A stretch of 64,000 nucleotides of DNA from Bradyrhizobium yuanmingense (GTDB lineage: Bacteria; Pseudomonadota; Alphaproteobacteria; Rhizobiales; Xanthobacteraceae): contig NZ_JARFML010000003.1 of the NCBI RefSeq assembly GCF_029167105.1, positions 1 through 64,000 of the forward strand, given 5' to 3'. Shown in pieces: positions 48,491-59,239 of the stretch. The translations under genes were made by a program, and so were the position numbers. Under the pieces are notes generated by a model. That model had not been told where the DNA came from. It did not search any database and was given only the letters and a program-made list of their open reading frames with translations. Position 1 is the stretch's first letter. Each line of letters begins with the position of its first letter.

Positions 48491-49439
48491 GGCCGTGTTG
48501 GGCGCTACCACTTGGCAATATAAGAATCTGTTCGACCATCGTGCTGCCGCCGCGACCTGAACCGCACGAGGAGCTTGGTGAATCAGCGCCTTGCCGAAGC
48601 CGCTTTGTTAACGATGGAGGTCGAGGTCCCGCTGCCGCTGAATGACGTGGAGCCGCTCAGCAGTGATGCCAAAGGCTGACGTGCTGTCGAGGCGTACCTG
48701 CGATTTTCAGGCTAGGGGTACTGTCCTGGGCCACGCTGAGAGGCGCTGCCGAACGCCTGATCGCACGGGCGCGACATCCAAGGGTCAGCACTGTCGCATC
48801 ATTGTGAATTTGAATGAAAGTTGCCGTAGACGGAAGTCTCTAGCAAGCTGCCAAAGCAGGTAGTTGGCACCATCCTCCTCAATCTAGTTAGGTAGAAGCG
48901 GTCGCACCGAAGTTGACGACGCACAGTTCACTCTCGAGTGCAGCATCGAAGGACAGTGGCAGGTAAAGCTTGTCAGAATGGCATTGAGTGCGTGAAGGTA
49001 CCAGAATGTTGTTGAGTCCTCGCTCACGACAAGCGATTGCCGCTAGCAAAGGCCTGCTGGTGAGGCCGCTCGATCACCAACACCAGGGACGATCCGTAGA
49101 TCTTCAACGTGAGTGCAGCCGACTAGATGAGTGCAGAAGACATCCGTATTTCTTGTACTGCAGATGAGGGCCGACGCACGGGAGGTTTGCGCCGTCGACA
49201 GCCGCCCAACCTACCGACTCAGGTCGATTGCTAGCGATAAATATCGGCGGATATGACGTTGAGTTGACGGGCGCTATTGATCATTTGTCGAGAGCCGAAG
49301 ATCGACGTGGTCACTGCGGGTAGCAGCGTCATGAGTGACCAGGCGATTCGAGTTGAAAGAAAACCGCCGATGGTCAGCGACGCCAAGAAGTGCATTCGGA
49401 ACAGACCGCCGAGGTGCGGAGCGGCCCTGCGGGTCTGTG
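48491..49439. other. Gap between the second nod box and nolA
   Basis: About 950 bp with only short motif-free ORFs. It is downstream of nolA and upstream of the leftward nod box. No terminator is obvious. Confidence 0.4.
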
Positions 49440-50153
49440 CTAATGCGGCTGATCCCCCAGGGCAACAAGAGCGCTGTCGAGATACTGCATGAGGTGCGGA
49501 TCCCACCCGGCCAGACTGCGAGGATCGCTCAACCGTGCCAGGACCTTCAAGATGGTTGAGCCGGTCAAATCATTTCCGGCGATCTCGCTGATCAGCGTGC
49601 GTGCCTCAAGCGCCACGGCCTTTGTGCCGTCGCTGCACGGATGCTCGTTCCGGTCCATACAATCGCGCAAGTCGTTGCGGATTCGCCGCCACCGCTCCTC
49701 CCGGTCGGCCGCTAGAGCGCATGTGCATGGACGAGGCTGAGGGCGTGTCTCAACCTTCGACATCGCATCAAGCGCGGCGGGTAGCTGGTCAACGCTCACT
49801 CGTACGTCACCGTCAGTCGTCATATTGCGCAAACGATCTCGCAACTGAGTGGCACGGGCGACTTGAACCTCAATCCGCTGCAGGTGCTTGCGCAATAGGT
49901 CGGTGAGAGAGGTGCGACCGTCCATCGCCCTCCGGATCTCCTGAAGTGAAAAGCCGAGCTCACGGAGGGCCCGGATTTGATGCACTCGTTGAATGCTTTC
50001 ACGGTCGTACATCCGGTGACCGCCGTCGGTGCGCTCCGACGCGGCAAGTAGACCCGTGTGCTCATAGTGATGCAGAGTGCGTACCGTTACTCCGGTAGCC
50101 CCTGCAAGTTCGCCTATGCGCCATCGACGCCTTCGTGGTGTAGCTTTGGTCAT
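49440..50153 (-). CDS. nolA: NolA, MerR-family nodulation regulator
   Basis: 237 residues. The N-terminal MerR domain reads WRIGELAGATGVTVRTLHHY and EHTGLLAASERTDGGHRMYD, then a coiled-coil region (about 90-112) and a C-terminal TipAS-like domain (ERWRRIRNDLRDCMD, LARLSDPRSLAGWDPHLMQY). In B. japonicum NolA governs genotype-specific nodulation, controls its own gene and raises nodD2, and shorter forms arise from internal starts; internal Met codons are present here. A MerR-type promoter lies 16 bp upstream with almost no leader between. It is the first of three leftward regulators. Confidence 0.93.
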   Translation of the reverse strand: MTKATPRRRRWRIGELAGATGVTVRTLHHYEHTGLLAASERTDGGHRMYDRESIQRVHQIRALRELGFSLQEIRRAMDGRTSLTDLLRKHLQRIEVQVARATQLRDRLRNMTTDGDVRVSVDQLPAALDAMSKVETRPQPRPCTCALAADREERWRRIRNDLRDCMDRNEHPCSDGTKAVALEARTLISEIAGNDLTGSTILKVLARLSDPRSLAGWDPHLMQYLDSALVALGDQPH

Positions 50154-50168
50154 GATTTTCTATTTCAA

Positions 50169-50199
50169 AGCCTACAACCTAACGCCACGTGAGATTCAA
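50169..50199 (-). promoter_or_regulatory. MerR-type promoter of nolA
   Basis: On the minus strand: TTGAAT, the 19-base spacer CTCACGTGGCGTTAGGTTG, TAGGCT. The spacer dyad is CTCACG/CGTTAG-like. Transcription would start about 10 bases before the nolA ATG, so NolA probably controls its own gene here. Confidence 0.75.
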
Positions 50200-50273
50200 G
50201 CCATTTCAATGGTCTAGCTGAACCATATTGCAACTTCGGCGCACGCGAGGGGCTTATCCTGAGTGGCACTTTA

Positions 50274-50483
50274 TCAAACGGCGGAAGAGATGGCGTCCAT
50301 CAGAATTAATAGGGAAGCCAGCTCGGCTTCGCCTGCAACTCCGAGCTGCAGCACAAGCTGCGCGATTGCCGTTCGGTTTTCTGGAGTACGCATTGTTACA
50401 GGCAAGGCCGTGATTGCTCGGTCAAAAATCCTTCCCAAGGTCGAAAGCTCCTCTGATTCGAAGATGCGATGCTTTCGTTGCAA
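50274..50483 (-). CDS. Small protein of unknown function, paralogue of the nod-box ORF at 47513
   Basis: 69 residues: MQRKHRIFESEELSTLGRIF, then DRAITALPVTMRTPENRTAI and AQLVLQLGVAGEAELASLLI. It shares the pattern F-x-E/D-x-L-x-x-LG-R-x-FD-x-A-x-x-ALP-x-x-M-x-TP-x-NR-x-x-IA with the larger protein. It lies 75 bp upstream of the nolA promoter on the same strand. Predicted helical and cytoplasmic; function unknown. Confidence 0.6.
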   Translation of the reverse strand: MQRKHRIFESEELSTLGRIFDRAITALPVTMRTPENRTAIAQLVLQLGVAGEAELASLLILMDAISSAV

Positions 50484-50950
50484 CGTTCAGCTCCCTCGAG
50501 TCTCATTGTGCTAGCGCGCGCACGTGGCCAAGGTGTTTGGCTGCGCTGGGTCCAAAAGAAGGCGGACTGGCGGCGCACACCGACAATGAAGTGCATGCGC
50601 ATCTAGTGATGCCGTTGTGCAACACCGTCGCGGGCGAGTCTGGCTCGAAGTTACGCGTAACCGTTCTCCGCGCTTAGTCAGCGGTGCGCGCGCACTGCAG
50701 AGTTCGAGCGTTTGAAAGTCGCAGTTTGTCTTCTATACCTTCCGCAGCTCTAATGGCGACTTGATGCCATTCCCGCGCGGCTGGGCTCGATAGCAATTTG
50801 CGATCGCCGGCACAATAGTGTCACGAGCGATCCAAAAAGGCTGCAAACCGTCGCGAGTCCGGTACCGGATTGCTTGAGGCAGTGAATCCAAGCTGGGACT
50901 GACGTGAGTTGCTTTACTTACGCGCAGAGACGGGTGTGGCAACGTCGCCG
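50484..50950. other. Gap between the small paralogue and nodD2
   Basis: About 470 bp with no motif-bearing ORF. It contains the 3' end of the nodD2 transcript and the promoter of the small gene. Confidence 0.4.
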
Positions 50951-51964
50951 TTATGACGAACGCGGCTCGGCTAATTGCGATGCTTTGATGGAGAGCGGAT
51001 CACTGCGAAGATTGGATGACAAAAGGGATTTGACTATCTGCCGTTCTTCACCCCAAGAGCCCATGCGGGAGGACTCCTGCAATAGTATCTCTCGCATCCA
51101 TATGCTTGCCGGATCGGCGTTGTGAAAGGCGGGCCATTGGACGGCTTCGGTAAAGGCCGGAAGTGACAATGGCAGGTCAACAATACGCAGCGGGGTCGCT
51201 TTCTCGAAATGCTTAACCAACCTTAACGGCATTACTCCGATGCGGTCAGTGCCTGATAGCATGGGCGGGATCATGCAAAAGCTCTGCACGACAATATCGA
51301 TGCGCCGCTTGAGCCCATGTTGGAGCAAGAACTGTTCTTCAATCGAGGGATTGTGTGCAAGATTCCACCTGACTGCAACCTGTCCAAGCGACATATATTC
51401 CTCGAATGTCAGCCGATGCGGCAGGCGCTTGTTCGTGCGGCAGCCTGCACATACAAGCCTTTCACCAAAAAGTGCCGCCCTCGGATGAGCACTCGACATG
51501 AATGGTTCCGGCATGATCAGAAAATCGATTTCACCTCGCCGGAGAAGCTCATCGTGGTCTTCCCTAAGCGGTAGCAATTCGAAGCTGACTGCTGGAGCGT
51601 CTCGCGCTACACGATCTACGATCTGTCGGAAAAAGATCAGGGTGACGCAATCGGAAAGGCTGATTCGGAAGCGACGACACGATTCGGCTGGATTAAACTT
51701 GTCGCGCGCAATAATGGAGAGTTGTATGTCGAGCAACGCCTTGCGAACAGGAGAGGCGAGGCTTTCAGCACGCGGTGTCGGGACAAGTGTTCGACCTCTC
51801 ATCGTAAACAGCTCATCGCCGAAATAGGCGCGCAGCCGGGCGACGGCGGCGCTCATGGCCGGCTGACTGAGGTTGATGCTGCGAGCTGCGGCGGTCAGGT
51901 TGCGCGCGGTCATCAATGAATCGAGTACGACCAGAAGATTCAGATCAAGGCCCTTGAAGCGCAT
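50951..51964 (-). CDS. nodD2: NodD2, LysR-family nodulation regulator
   Basis: 337 residues beginning [20 protein letters not shown], as in all NodD proteins. The helix-turn-helix is [20 protein letters not shown], and the effector domain matches NodD1 throughout. The C-terminus is about 23 residues longer than NodD1 ([20 protein letters not shown]). In B. japonicum NodD2 represses nod genes as part of density-dependent feedback. A MerR-type promoter about 315 bp upstream, like that of nolA, supports NolA control. Confidence 0.93.
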   Translation of the reverse strand: MRFKGLDLNLLVVLDSLMTARNLTAAARSINLSQPAMSAAVARLRAYFGDELFTMRGRTLVPTPRAESLASPVRKALLDIQLSIIARDKFNPAESCRRFRISLSDCVTLIFFRQIVDRVARDAPAVSFELLPLREDHDELLRRGEIDFLIMPEPFMSSAHPRAALFGERLVCAGCRTNKRLPHRLTFEEYMSLGQVAVRWNLAHNPSIEEQFLLQHGLKRRIDIVVQSFCMIPPMLSGTDRIGVMPLRLVKHFEKATPLRIVDLPLSLPAFTEAVQWPAFHNADPASIWMREILLQESSRMGSWGEERQIVKSLLSSNLRSDPLSIKASQLAEPRSS

Positions 51965-52567
51965 GCTTATCCCACTGAAGGCGCTTGGGTGGTTCTAAAC
52001 ACCCGCGGCATCTATGATGGTATCTATCCTCCACCTCGGCTGGCTCCCTCCGAGTGCTGACGCTGTAGAGGCGCCCGGATGCTTGATCGCTGCAAGCGGA
52101 CGATCGCAGCGTGGAACTCGCCGGCGGTGCGGAACGGACCATTATGCTGATCCCGCAATCGCTCGCAGCATCACATCGATCTTTTAGACTCGCAGCAGCG
52201 CAGCTCCGGGAGTTGCGCCATCAAGGCGAAAATCCGCGAGGCGTTGTCCATGACCGCGTACGTTACTCGTGGCCCACTGAATGCGAGCCTACAACCTGAC
52301 GCAGTGTGAGGTTCAAGCGAATTGTTCCGCGGGGGCTCTTGGCGACTGTCTCAACTGCGTGAGGCCACACTTGGTGAGTCCTCCGCGCCGAATGCCGTGC
52401 CAAATCGGTCGAGGCCGCCAGCGCTGCGGCCCGCCCGTGGCATTATCCGCAACGAAGCGCCATCGATGCTTGAAATGCCTTGCAGCCCTTAGAGCATGTG
52501 TGCGCTAGAAGAGCTGCCTGCGAATGTAAGGCATTGAGGGTGTCATGTTGTTGTGTTCGTGAGTTAG
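51965..52567. other. Intergenic region between nodD2 and nodD1
   Basis: About 600 bp with no gene. It holds the nodD2 promoter and leader, including the MerR-type promoter at 52286. Confidence 0.6.
52286..52316 (-). promoter_or_regulatory. MerR-type promoter upstream of nodD2
   Basis: On the minus strand: TTGAAC, the 19-base spacer CTCACACTGCGTCAGGTTG, TAGGCT. AACCT and AGGTT arms form a near-perfect dyad. It would give a leader of about 315 nt before nodD2. Confidence 0.75.
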
Positions 52568-53512
52568 CTAGCAATGCCTACGATGTCGGACCGCCTCATG
52601 CGCAGAAGCCATGTTGGCGGCCTCCTGCAATATGATCCGTCGCATCCAAATACTTGCCGGATCGGTATTCTTGGCAGCAGGCCATTGGACGGCTTCGGTG
52701 AAAGACGGAAGCGGGAGCGGTGGTTCGACGATCTTCAGGAGCATTTGCTTCTCGAAATGCTTAGCCAATCTTAACGGCATAGTCCCGATGCGAACAGTGT
52801 CAACTAGGACAGGCGGAATCATGCTAAAGCCCTGAACAACGACCTCGATACGTCTCTTCAGGCCGTGTTCAAGCAAGAACCATTCTTCAATGTTAGGCCT
52901 CAGTGCTCGTCCAAACTTGGCTGCGACATGTCCCATTGACATGTATTTCTCGACAGTAAGCTGGCGTGATAGCTGCTTGTTTGTCCGGCAGCCTACGCAT
53001 ACAAGCGTCTCCTCGAACAGCGTCGCCTTGGGGTGCGCGCTCGACATGAACAACTCCGGAAAGACAAGAAAGTCGACTTCGCCGCGCCTGAGAAGCTCAT
53101 CGTGCTCATCAGAGAAGGGCAGCAACTCGAAGCGCACGGCGGGAGCCTCCCGCGCGACACGGTCTATGATTCGTCGAAAGAACACGATCGTCATGAAATC
53201 GGAGAGGATGATCCGGAAGCGGCGGCTCGATTGAGCCGGGTCGAAAGCGTCCCGCGATATAATAGAGAGTTGAATGTGCAGCAGAGCCTCACGAATCGGG
53301 GCCGCTAGCCCTTCGGCTCGAGGAGTGGGGACAAGTTCGCGGCCCCTCATCGTAAATAGTTCATCGCCGAAATAGGTGCGTAGCCGGGCAACGGCGGCAC
53401 TCATGGCCGGCTGGCTCAAGTGTATTTTGCGTGCCGCCGCCGTGAGATTGCGTTCGGTCATCAGAGCATCGAGCGCAACAAGAAGATTTAGATCAAGGCC
53501 CTTGAACCGCAT
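52568..53512 (-). CDS. nodD1: NodD1, LysR-family flavonoid-dependent activator
   Basis: 314 residues from the ATG at 53512 ([20 protein letters not shown]), the usual NodD1 length; the frame is open further but runs into the nod box. The helix-turn-helix is [20 protein letters not shown]. With flavonoids it binds nod boxes and activates the nodA operon. It is divergent from that operon, with the nod box in the shared gap, so it probably controls itself too. Confidence 0.95.
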   Translation of the reverse strand: MRFKGLDLNLLVALDALMTERNLTAAARKIHLSQPAMSAAVARLRTYFGDELFTMRGRELVPTPRAEGLAAPIREALLHIQLSIISRDAFDPAQSSRRFRIILSDFMTIVFFRRIIDRVAREAPAVRFELLPFSDEHDELLRRGEVDFLVFPELFMSSAHPKATLFEETLVCVGCRTNKQLSRQLTVEKYMSMGHVAAKFGRALRPNIEEWFLLEHGLKRRIEVVVQGFSMIPPVLVDTVRIGTMPLRLAKHFEKQMLLKIVEPPLPLPSFTEAVQWPAAKNTDPASIWMRRIILQEAANMASAHEAVRHRRHC

Positions 53513-53524
53513 AGCTTGGGTCAA

Positions 53525-53573
53525 TCCATCATGTGGATGTGTTCTATCGAAACAATCGATTTTACCTGACCAT
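53525..53573 (+). promoter_or_regulatory. nod box of the nodABCSUIJ-nolO operon
   Basis: The 49-bp element contains GGATG, ten bases, then AAACAATCGATTTTACC, plus the upstream ATC half-site. It sits between divergent nodD1 and the nod operon and is the expected NodD binding site. Confidence 0.95.
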
Positions 53574-53898
53574 GCAATATTGGATAGCAAACTTCAGTTT
53601 GGAAAACTGAAACAGGCATATCACCATGGCTCTCATTCGTTGCGTTGGCTCCGGAATGCAGCGGACGTGCGGTGGCCGTGTTCGGCCGGAGCGTCAGTCG
53701 AGTCGCGACACGGTGTCGTTCTGCTCTAAACGAGCTGCAGCGCGCCGGCCTGGAGTTGCGAGTGCTCAATCGGATTTGTTGCGCCTTGCGAGCGATATAC
53801 CTTTGTATGGGTCTTCGATTCCTTTCAATATCGGGAATTTACCCGCGTACAATTGAGGCATTGCTCGATCTTCCCTTAACTTCACGACGAAACGGCAG

Positions 53899-54195
53899 AT
53901 GCGGATTGCTGGTGCCAGATCTTGCGGCGGCTTGTTAGAGGCGTCGCGCGGGCCCATCGCGTTAAAAGGCAAGTCGGGAATGCAAGAGACGCTAGTAGAC
54001 CCGGTGCAGGTGTTTCGCGCCTTTGATGTGATCGCCACCGTCAATCGCTGCGCGTTGGGCGAGAGTGATGGACTCCCGCCATACGCGTCTGGTCGCGTTG
54101 AGAATCCCATCCCGGCCAGTGAGCAGCCATTGAGCAAGCGGGTGTCTCGCGAGGCCAAGCCCCTCAATCATCTAACGGTTGGTGGCTTGCCATGA
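53899..54195 (+). CDS. Putative nodK/nodY-like ORF ahead of nodA
   Basis: 98 codons, rich in basic and polar residues, no recognised domain. Its stop overlaps the nodA start as ATGA, which suggests translational coupling. In Bradyrhizobium an extra small gene (nodY or nodK) lies between nod box and nodA, and this ORF has that position. The same frame is open again at 53626-53856 but is broken by a stop, so the gene may be shortened. No ribosome site is evident. Confidence 0.4.
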   Translation: MRIAGARSCGGLLEASRGPIALKGKSGMQETLVDPVQVFRAFDVIATVNRCALGESDGLPPYASGRVENPIPASEQPLSKRVSREAKPLNHLTVGGLP

Positions 54196-54824
54196 ACATT
54201 GCCGTATCCACAACTGCAGAAGGTCTCTCGATGCGTCCGCAGGTTCAGTGGAGGGTTCGCTGGGAAAGTGAGCTGTGCCTCGCCGACCATGTCGAGCTCT
54301 CCGAGTTCTTCCGGAAGAGCTACGGGCCAACCGGTGCCTTCAATGCGCAGCCCTTCGAGAATAATCGCAGTTGGGCCGGTGCGAGGCCCGAGGTCCGGGT
54401 GATAGGGTATGATGCTCGCGGTATAGCCGCTCATATCGGCCTACTACGCCGGTTCATCAAGGTCGGCGAAGTCGATCTGCTCGTAGGCGAATTGGGATTG
54501 TACGCAGTACGCCCCGATCTTGAGGGGCTCGGGATAACCCATTCAATGCGCGTTATGTACCCGGTTCTGCATGAGCTTGGTGTTCCGTTCGGCTTTGGTA
54601 CAGTGCGGCCCGCACTGGAGAAACATATCACAAGAATGCTTGGCCGGCAGGGGCTCGCGAGACTCCTTTCTGGCATACGCGTCCGATCAACCCATCCAGA
54701 TGTGTATCTGAATTTGCCGACTACCCGCATCGACGATGCTCTCGTGTTGGTGCTGCCGATTGTGCGATCAATAGGCGAGTGGCCGACCGGTACGATTATC
54801 GATCGGAACGGGCCAGAGCTGTGA
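54192..54824 (+). CDS. nodA: NodA, acyltransferase of Nod factor synthesis
   Basis: 210 residues, the exact length usual in Bradyrhizobium. It begins [20 protein letters not shown] and contains [20 protein letters not shown] and [17 protein letters not shown], all typical of NodA. The enzyme attaches the fatty acyl chain to the free amino group of the chitooligosaccharide. Its TGA overlaps the nodB GTG, so the two are coupled. Confidence 0.97.
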   Translation: MNIAVSTTAEGLSMRPQVQWRVRWESELCLADHVELSEFFRKSYGPTGAFNAQPFENNRSWAGARPEVRVIGYDARGIAAHIGLLRRFIKVGEVDLLVGELGLYAVRPDLEGLGITHSMRVMYPVLHELGVPFGFGTVRPALEKHITRMLGRQGLARLLSGIRVRSTHPDVYLNLPTTRIDDALVLVLPIVRSIGEWPTGTIIDRNGPEL

Positions 54825-55480
54825 AGCATTCCGATAACCTGCGCTCGGTGCGTAGCGAGTACGCTGACGCCGACGGAAGTCGCTGCGTCTATTTGACGTT
54901 TGACGACGGCCCAAATCCACTTTGTACACCAGATATCCTGGACCTGCTGGCAGAACGTAGGATCCAGGCCACCTTTTTCGTCATTGGCGCCTACGCAGCG
55001 CAACAGCCGGAACTCATACGGCGAATGATCGCAGACGGGCATGAGGTCGCTAATCACACGATGACGCATCCGGACCTGTCCAGTTGCAAACTGGCCGAGG
55101 TGCAAAGTGAAATACTGGGAGCCAGCGACGTCATCCGTGCGGCTTGCCCGCAAGCCTCGCTGCGGCACGTGCGAGCACCTTACGGAAGGTGGACTGAAGA
55201 AGTGCTTGCGACAGCAGCGATGGCCGGACTTGGCATGGTGCACTGGTCGGTGGATCCACGAGATTGGTCGCGCCCTGGCGTTGATGCGATTGTGAACGCG
55301 GTGCTGGCCTCCATCCGACCGGGTGCGATCGTGCTCTTGCACGACGGATGTCCTCCCAGCGAGCAGAGACAGTGCACTCACGCTGGTCTGCGCGACCAGA
55401 CGCTCACGGCGCTTTCACACCTGATTCCCGCACTGCAAGAGCGTGGTTTCGCAATCTCCTCCCTTCCTCAACTTCACTGA
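54821..55480 (+). CDS. nodB: NodB, chitooligosaccharide deacetylase
   Basis: 219 residues from the GTG at 54821 that overlaps the nodA stop; the ATG at 54779 lies well inside nodA and is unlikely. Polysaccharide deacetylase motifs are complete: TFDDGPNP (metal Asp), [10 protein letters not shown] (metal His pair), [18 protein letters not shown], and the final VLLHDG. It removes the acetyl group from the non-reducing terminal glucosamine. Confidence 0.97.
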   Translation: MKHSDNLRSVRSEYADADGSRCVYLTFDDGPNPLCTPDILDLLAERRIQATFFVIGAYAAQQPELIRRMIADGHEVANHTMTHPDLSSCKLAEVQSEILGASDVIRAACPQASLRHVRAPYGRWTEEVLATAAMAGLGMVHWSVDPRDWSRPGVDAIVNAVLASIRPGAIVLLHDGCPPSEQRQCTHAGLRDQTLTALSHLIPALQERGFAISSLPQLH

Positions 55481-55492
55481 ACACTGGACAAA

Positions 55493-56851
55493 ATGGATTT
55501 GCTCGCCACCACCAGCACTGTCGCTGTCTCATGTTATGCGCTGCTCTCGACTGTCTACAAGAGCTTGCAGGCGCTCTATGCTACGCCGCCAAATGCGCCG
55601 GCGCCCCCAGGTGACCTGACACACACTTCTGCCGCTCTGCCGAGCGTCGATGTTATCGTCCCGTGTTTCAATGAGGATCCGCACACGCTCGCGGCCTGTC
55701 TACAATCCATTTCTGCCCAGGACTACGCTGGAGAATTGCGCGTTTATGTGATCGATGATGGTTCGGCAAATCGCGCTCTTTTAGAACCCGTTCACAGCAT
55801 CTTCGCAACCGACGCCAGGTTCAGCTTCATTCTACTCGAAAGCAACGTTGGGAAGCGCAAGGCGCAGATAACCGCGATACGACGTTCAACCGGAGATTTG
55901 GTGCTCAACGTCGACTCCGACACGATGCTCGCGACAGACGTGGTCACAAAGCTCGTGCTGAAGATGCAAAGTCCGGAAGTCGGAGCGGCAATGGGGCAGC
56001 TGACTGCCAGCAACCGGAGCGACACTTGGCTGACCAGATTGATCGACATGGAATACTGGTTGGCATGCAACGAAGAGCGCGCGGCACAGGCTCGCTTTGG
56101 CGCCGTCATGTGCTGCTGCGGCCCTTGTGCTATGTATCGCAGGTCCGCGCTCGTGTTGTTGCTAGATCAATACGAATCGCAGTTCTTTCGCGGCAAGCCG
56201 AGTGACTTCGGCGAGGATCGTCATCTTACGATCCTCATGCTGAAGGCAGGGTTTCGAACCGAGTACGTCCCGGATGCCATTGCGGCGACAGTGGTCCCAG
56301 ACAAGCTAGGACCTTACCTGCGTCAACAACTGCGTTGGGCGCGCAGCACCTTCCGCGACACGTTCCTCGGCCTGCGCCTGCTGCGAGACCTTGATAGCTA
56401 TCTCACCCTCGACGTAGTCGGACAGAATATCGGTCCGTTGCTTCTCGCCTTGTCGTCCATAATGGCTGTTGCACAGCTCGCCGTGACGGCCACCGTGCCG
56501 TGGTGGACAATCATAACGATCGCATCAATGACCATGGTTCGTTGCGGTGTGGCCGCGTTTCGTGCTCGCCAATTGCGATTCTTCGGCTTTTCGTTGCACA
56601 CACCGATCAACATAGCTCTTTTACTTCCCGTGAAGGCGTATGCTCTGTGTACGTTGAGCAATAGCGATTGGTTGTCGCGCAAGGTCGCCAACGTACCGGC
56701 CGGGGATGAGAAACAGGCGGCTGTCCAGAACCCGAGCGGTCGGCGAAGCGCCGCAGAAGGTGCGCAATTTGCTCGGGCAGTTCGCGGGACGGATCTTTCG
56801 TGCAGTTCTGGGAGGCTGGCTGCGACCGACAACGTATGCGGCGGCGAGTAG
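55493..56851 (+). CDS. nodC: NodC, N-acetylglucosaminyltransferase
   Basis: 452 residues; the enzyme builds the chitin oligomer backbone at the inner membrane. It begins MDLLATTSTVAVSCYALLST, a membrane segment. GT2 motifs are present: VIPCFNEDP, VIDDGSAN, VLNVDSDTM, and the QQLRWARST product motif. Three C-terminal membrane segments follow. It is about 30 residues shorter than the 485-residue B. japonicum form, with a variable tail ending VCGGE. Confidence 0.96.
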   Translation: MDLLATTSTVAVSCYALLSTVYKSLQALYATPPNAPAPPGDLTHTSAALPSVDVIVPCFNEDPHTLAACLQSISAQDYAGELRVYVIDDGSANRALLEPVHSIFATDARFSFILLESNVGKRKAQITAIRRSTGDLVLNVDSDTMLATDVVTKLVLKMQSPEVGAAMGQLTASNRSDTWLTRLIDMEYWLACNEERAAQARFGAVMCCCGPCAMYRRSALVLLLDQYESQFFRGKPSDFGEDRHLTILMLKAGFRTEYVPDAIAATVVPDKLGPYLRQQLRWARSTFRDTFLGLRLLRDLDSYLTLDVVGQNIGPLLLALSSIMAVAQLAVTATVPWWTIITIASMTMVRCGVAAFRARQLRFFGFSLHTPINIALLLPVKAYALCTLSNSDWLSRKVANVPAGDEKQAAVQNPSGRRSAAEGAQFARAVRGTDLSCSSGRLAATDNVCGGE

Positions 56852-56883
56852 CGAACACATTACATACAGGTGGCGGAAGCGAG

Positions 56884-57495
56884 ATGGCGGACAAGAAGTA
56901 CGAGTTATTAGAGCGCGAATTGGCTGCCGACGACCCGTGGCGGCTCGACAGTAACCCGTTCGAACAAGAGCGTTACACCAAGATGCTCCAGATGTCGTTG
57001 TCCAAAGAGAGCATCAGGAATGCGCTCGAAGTGGGATGCGCGGCCGGTACGTTCACAGAAAGGCTTGCGCCCCATTGTCAGCGCCTCTTGGTGATCGACG
57101 TCATGCGGCAGGCGATTAATCGAGCCCGCGAGCGGACGAAGAGGGAGCCGCACATCACCTGGATCGTCGCGGACATTCAACGGTTTTGGACCGCGGAGCC
57201 GTTCGATCTAATCGTGGTGGCGGAGGTTCTTTACTACCTCGGCGACATAGCTGAACTGCGTGCTGCGATCCGGAACCTCATTGATATGCTAGCGCCAGAC
57301 GGGTGCCTGGTTTTCGGATCGGCGCGTGATGAGACATGCAGGCGTTGGGGACACCCTGCTGGTGCTGAGACAGCAATCGACATCTTCAAGGAAGAGTTGA
57401 TTGAGGTCGAGCGCGTACCATTCCGGGCGGACTCGGGTGACGAGGAGTGCCTCCTCGTCCTCTTCCGGAATCCCATTAAATCGTCAGGCAATTGA
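56884..57495 (+). CDS. nodS: NodS, SAM-dependent N-methyltransferase
   Basis: 203 residues from the ATG at 56884 (MADKKYELLERELAADDPWR), with GGCGGAAG upstream; the frame is open back into nodC. The SAM site reads NALEVGCAAGTFTERLAP (about residues 42-59). It methylates the amino group of the deacetylated terminal sugar, before acylation by NodA. Start and length agree with Bradyrhizobium NodS. Confidence 0.95.
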   Translation: MADKKYELLERELAADDPWRLDSNPFEQERYTKMLQMSLSKESIRNALEVGCAAGTFTERLAPHCQRLLVIDVMRQAINRARERTKREPHITWIVADIQRFWTAEPFDLIVVAEVLYYLGDIAELRAAIRNLIDMLAPDGCLVFGSARDETCRRWGHPAGAETAIDIFKEELIEVERVPFRADSGDEECLLVLFRNPIKSSGN

Positions 57496-57522
57496 ATTGC
57501 TGCTCATAGGCAAGGAGAGAGT

Positions 57523-59232
57523 ATGCGCATCTGCGGCATCAAGCTAACCCATGACGGATCGATCGCTGTTGTCGATGACGGGCAGCTTGTCTTCTGCACC
57601 GAGCAGGAGAAGCGCGGCAATAATCCGCGGTACCAGGCCATTGACAATCTCGATGCCATCGTTGCCGCCTTGGCGGAGCACGGTCTGGGGCCACAGGATA
57701 TTGATCAGTTTGTTATTGATGGTTGGGACGGGGAGGTTGAATCATCCTTCCAGGTTCTCAGCGGAATGGTACCTATCGCCCTCAAAGGCGCACCGTATGT
57801 CGAACGCCGTGCCGAGGGTCTTCTCGATGCGATCGAAGGCTTTGGCCTGATTCTCGGGGGTAAGGCGTACTCGTATCGCAGCTATCCGCACGTCACAGGA
57901 CATGTCGCGTCAGCATATTGCACGAGCCCCTTTGCCCATGCCGGGCAACCCGCGTTCTGCCTCGTATGGGACGGCTCGATCTTTCCAAGACTTTACTATG
58001 TTGAACGCCATGGCGCGCGGTTCGTCGAATGCCTGTTTCCAATGGTCGGGCACGCTTATGCAGCCGCCGGGCACCATTTTGGGCCTTACAGGCAGGCTAA
58101 GCGAACCAATTGGGACCTGGGCGTGGCCGGCAAGCTGATGGCCTACATCGCGCTCGGATCTGTTGATGAAAACATCGTGGCAGTGTTTCAGGAGCTCTAT
58201 GAAAGGCGCTTTGCAGCAGATACGGAGCAGGCTCGTCGTTACCGTGCGGAAATCTACAATGCGGAATCCTCGCTCCGAGCTATGCACGACTTCTTCGATG
58301 CGTGCGCGATGCGACTGGGCTCCAAGCGGCCCGAAGATGTACTTGCATCTTTTCATGTGTTTCTAGAGCGACTCCTTGTCAAGGAAATCGCATTGGTGCT
58401 GCTGCAGCACTCCTCACTTCCGGGAGCGCGCAACCTATGTATAGCCGGTGGTTGCGGCCTCAATATCAAATGGAACAGCGCACTACGCGGAACTGGTTTG
58501 TTCGATCACGTATGGGTGCCCCCATTTCCGAATGACAGCGGATCTGCGATTGGTGCCGCTTGCTCTGGGATGGCGGCGCAGAGAGGGTTCGTACCGCTTG
58601 AGTGGTCCGTCTACAGTGGACCCGCCCTGCAAGATAGCGAGATCCCAAAAGAATGGTGGTCCGAGCCATGCAGTATGCGCGAGCTTGCTGCGATTCTCGC
58701 CAGCAACAAGCCCGTCATCTTTCTGGCCGGGAGGGCTGAGCTCGGTCCGCGGGCCTTGGGTGGCAGGAGTATTCTTGCAGCCGCGACTTCGCCAGCAATG
58801 AAGGATCATCTCAACGATATCAAACGCCGCGAACACTTTCGACCCGTGGCACCGATATGCTTGGAAGATCGGGCGCCGGCCATTTTCAGCCCTGGAACGC
58901 CCGATCCTTACATGCTGTTCGATCACCAGACACGGGAGGAATGGCGGGACAAGATACCAGCTATTGTCCATCTGGATGGATCTGCGCGATTGCAGACAAT
59001 CCCCAGAACGTCTCAACACAAGGTCGCCGAGCTCCTGGTGGAGTATGAGCGGATCACGGGAATTCCACTACTTTGCAACACAAGTGCCAACCACCACGGA
59101 CGCGGGTTCTTCCCGGATGCCGCAGCAGCGTGCCATTGGGGGCGTGTTGACCACGTATGGTGCGATGGCCTGCTCTGGACCAAAACGGCCGTAAGTGAGC
59201 CATCGTCGGCCGAACAACTTCTTCCGGCCTAA
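57523..59232 (+). CDS. nodU: NodU, 6-O-carbamoyltransferase
   Basis: 569 residues, the usual NodU length. It begins [20 protein letters not shown]. It carries the ASKHA-type fold blocks of the O-carbamoyltransferase family, with [22 protein letters not shown], and [16 protein letters not shown]. The enzyme uses carbamoyl phosphate and ATP to carbamoylate position 6 of the non-reducing sugar. GGAGAGAG precedes the ATG. Confidence 0.96.
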   Translation: MRICGIKLTHDGSIAVVDDGQLVFCTEQEKRGNNPRYQAIDNLDAIVAALAEHGLGPQDIDQFVIDGWDGEVESSFQVLSGMVPIALKGAPYVERRAEGLLDAIEGFGLILGGKAYSYRSYPHVTGHVASAYCTSPFAHAGQPAFCLVWDGSIFPRLYYVERHGARFVECLFPMVGHAYAAAGHHFGPYRQAKRTNWDLGVAGKLMAYIALGSVDENIVAVFQELYERRFAADTEQARRYRAEIYNAESSLRAMHDFFDACAMRLGSKRPEDVLASFHVFLERLLVKEIALVLLQHSSLPGARNLCIAGGCGLNIKWNSALRGTGLFDHVWVPPFPNDSGSAIGAACSGMAAQRGFVPLEWSVYSGPALQDSEIPKEWWSEPCSMRELAAILASNKPVIFLAGRAELGPRALGGRSILAAATSPAMKDHLNDIKRREHFRPVAPICLEDRAPAIFSPGTPDPYMLFDHQTREEWRDKIPAIVHLDGSARLQTIPRTSQHKVAELLVEYERITGIPLLCNTSANHHGRGFFPDAAAACHWGRVDHVWCDGLLWTKTAVSEPSSAEQLLPA

Positions 59233-59239
59233 CAGAAAC

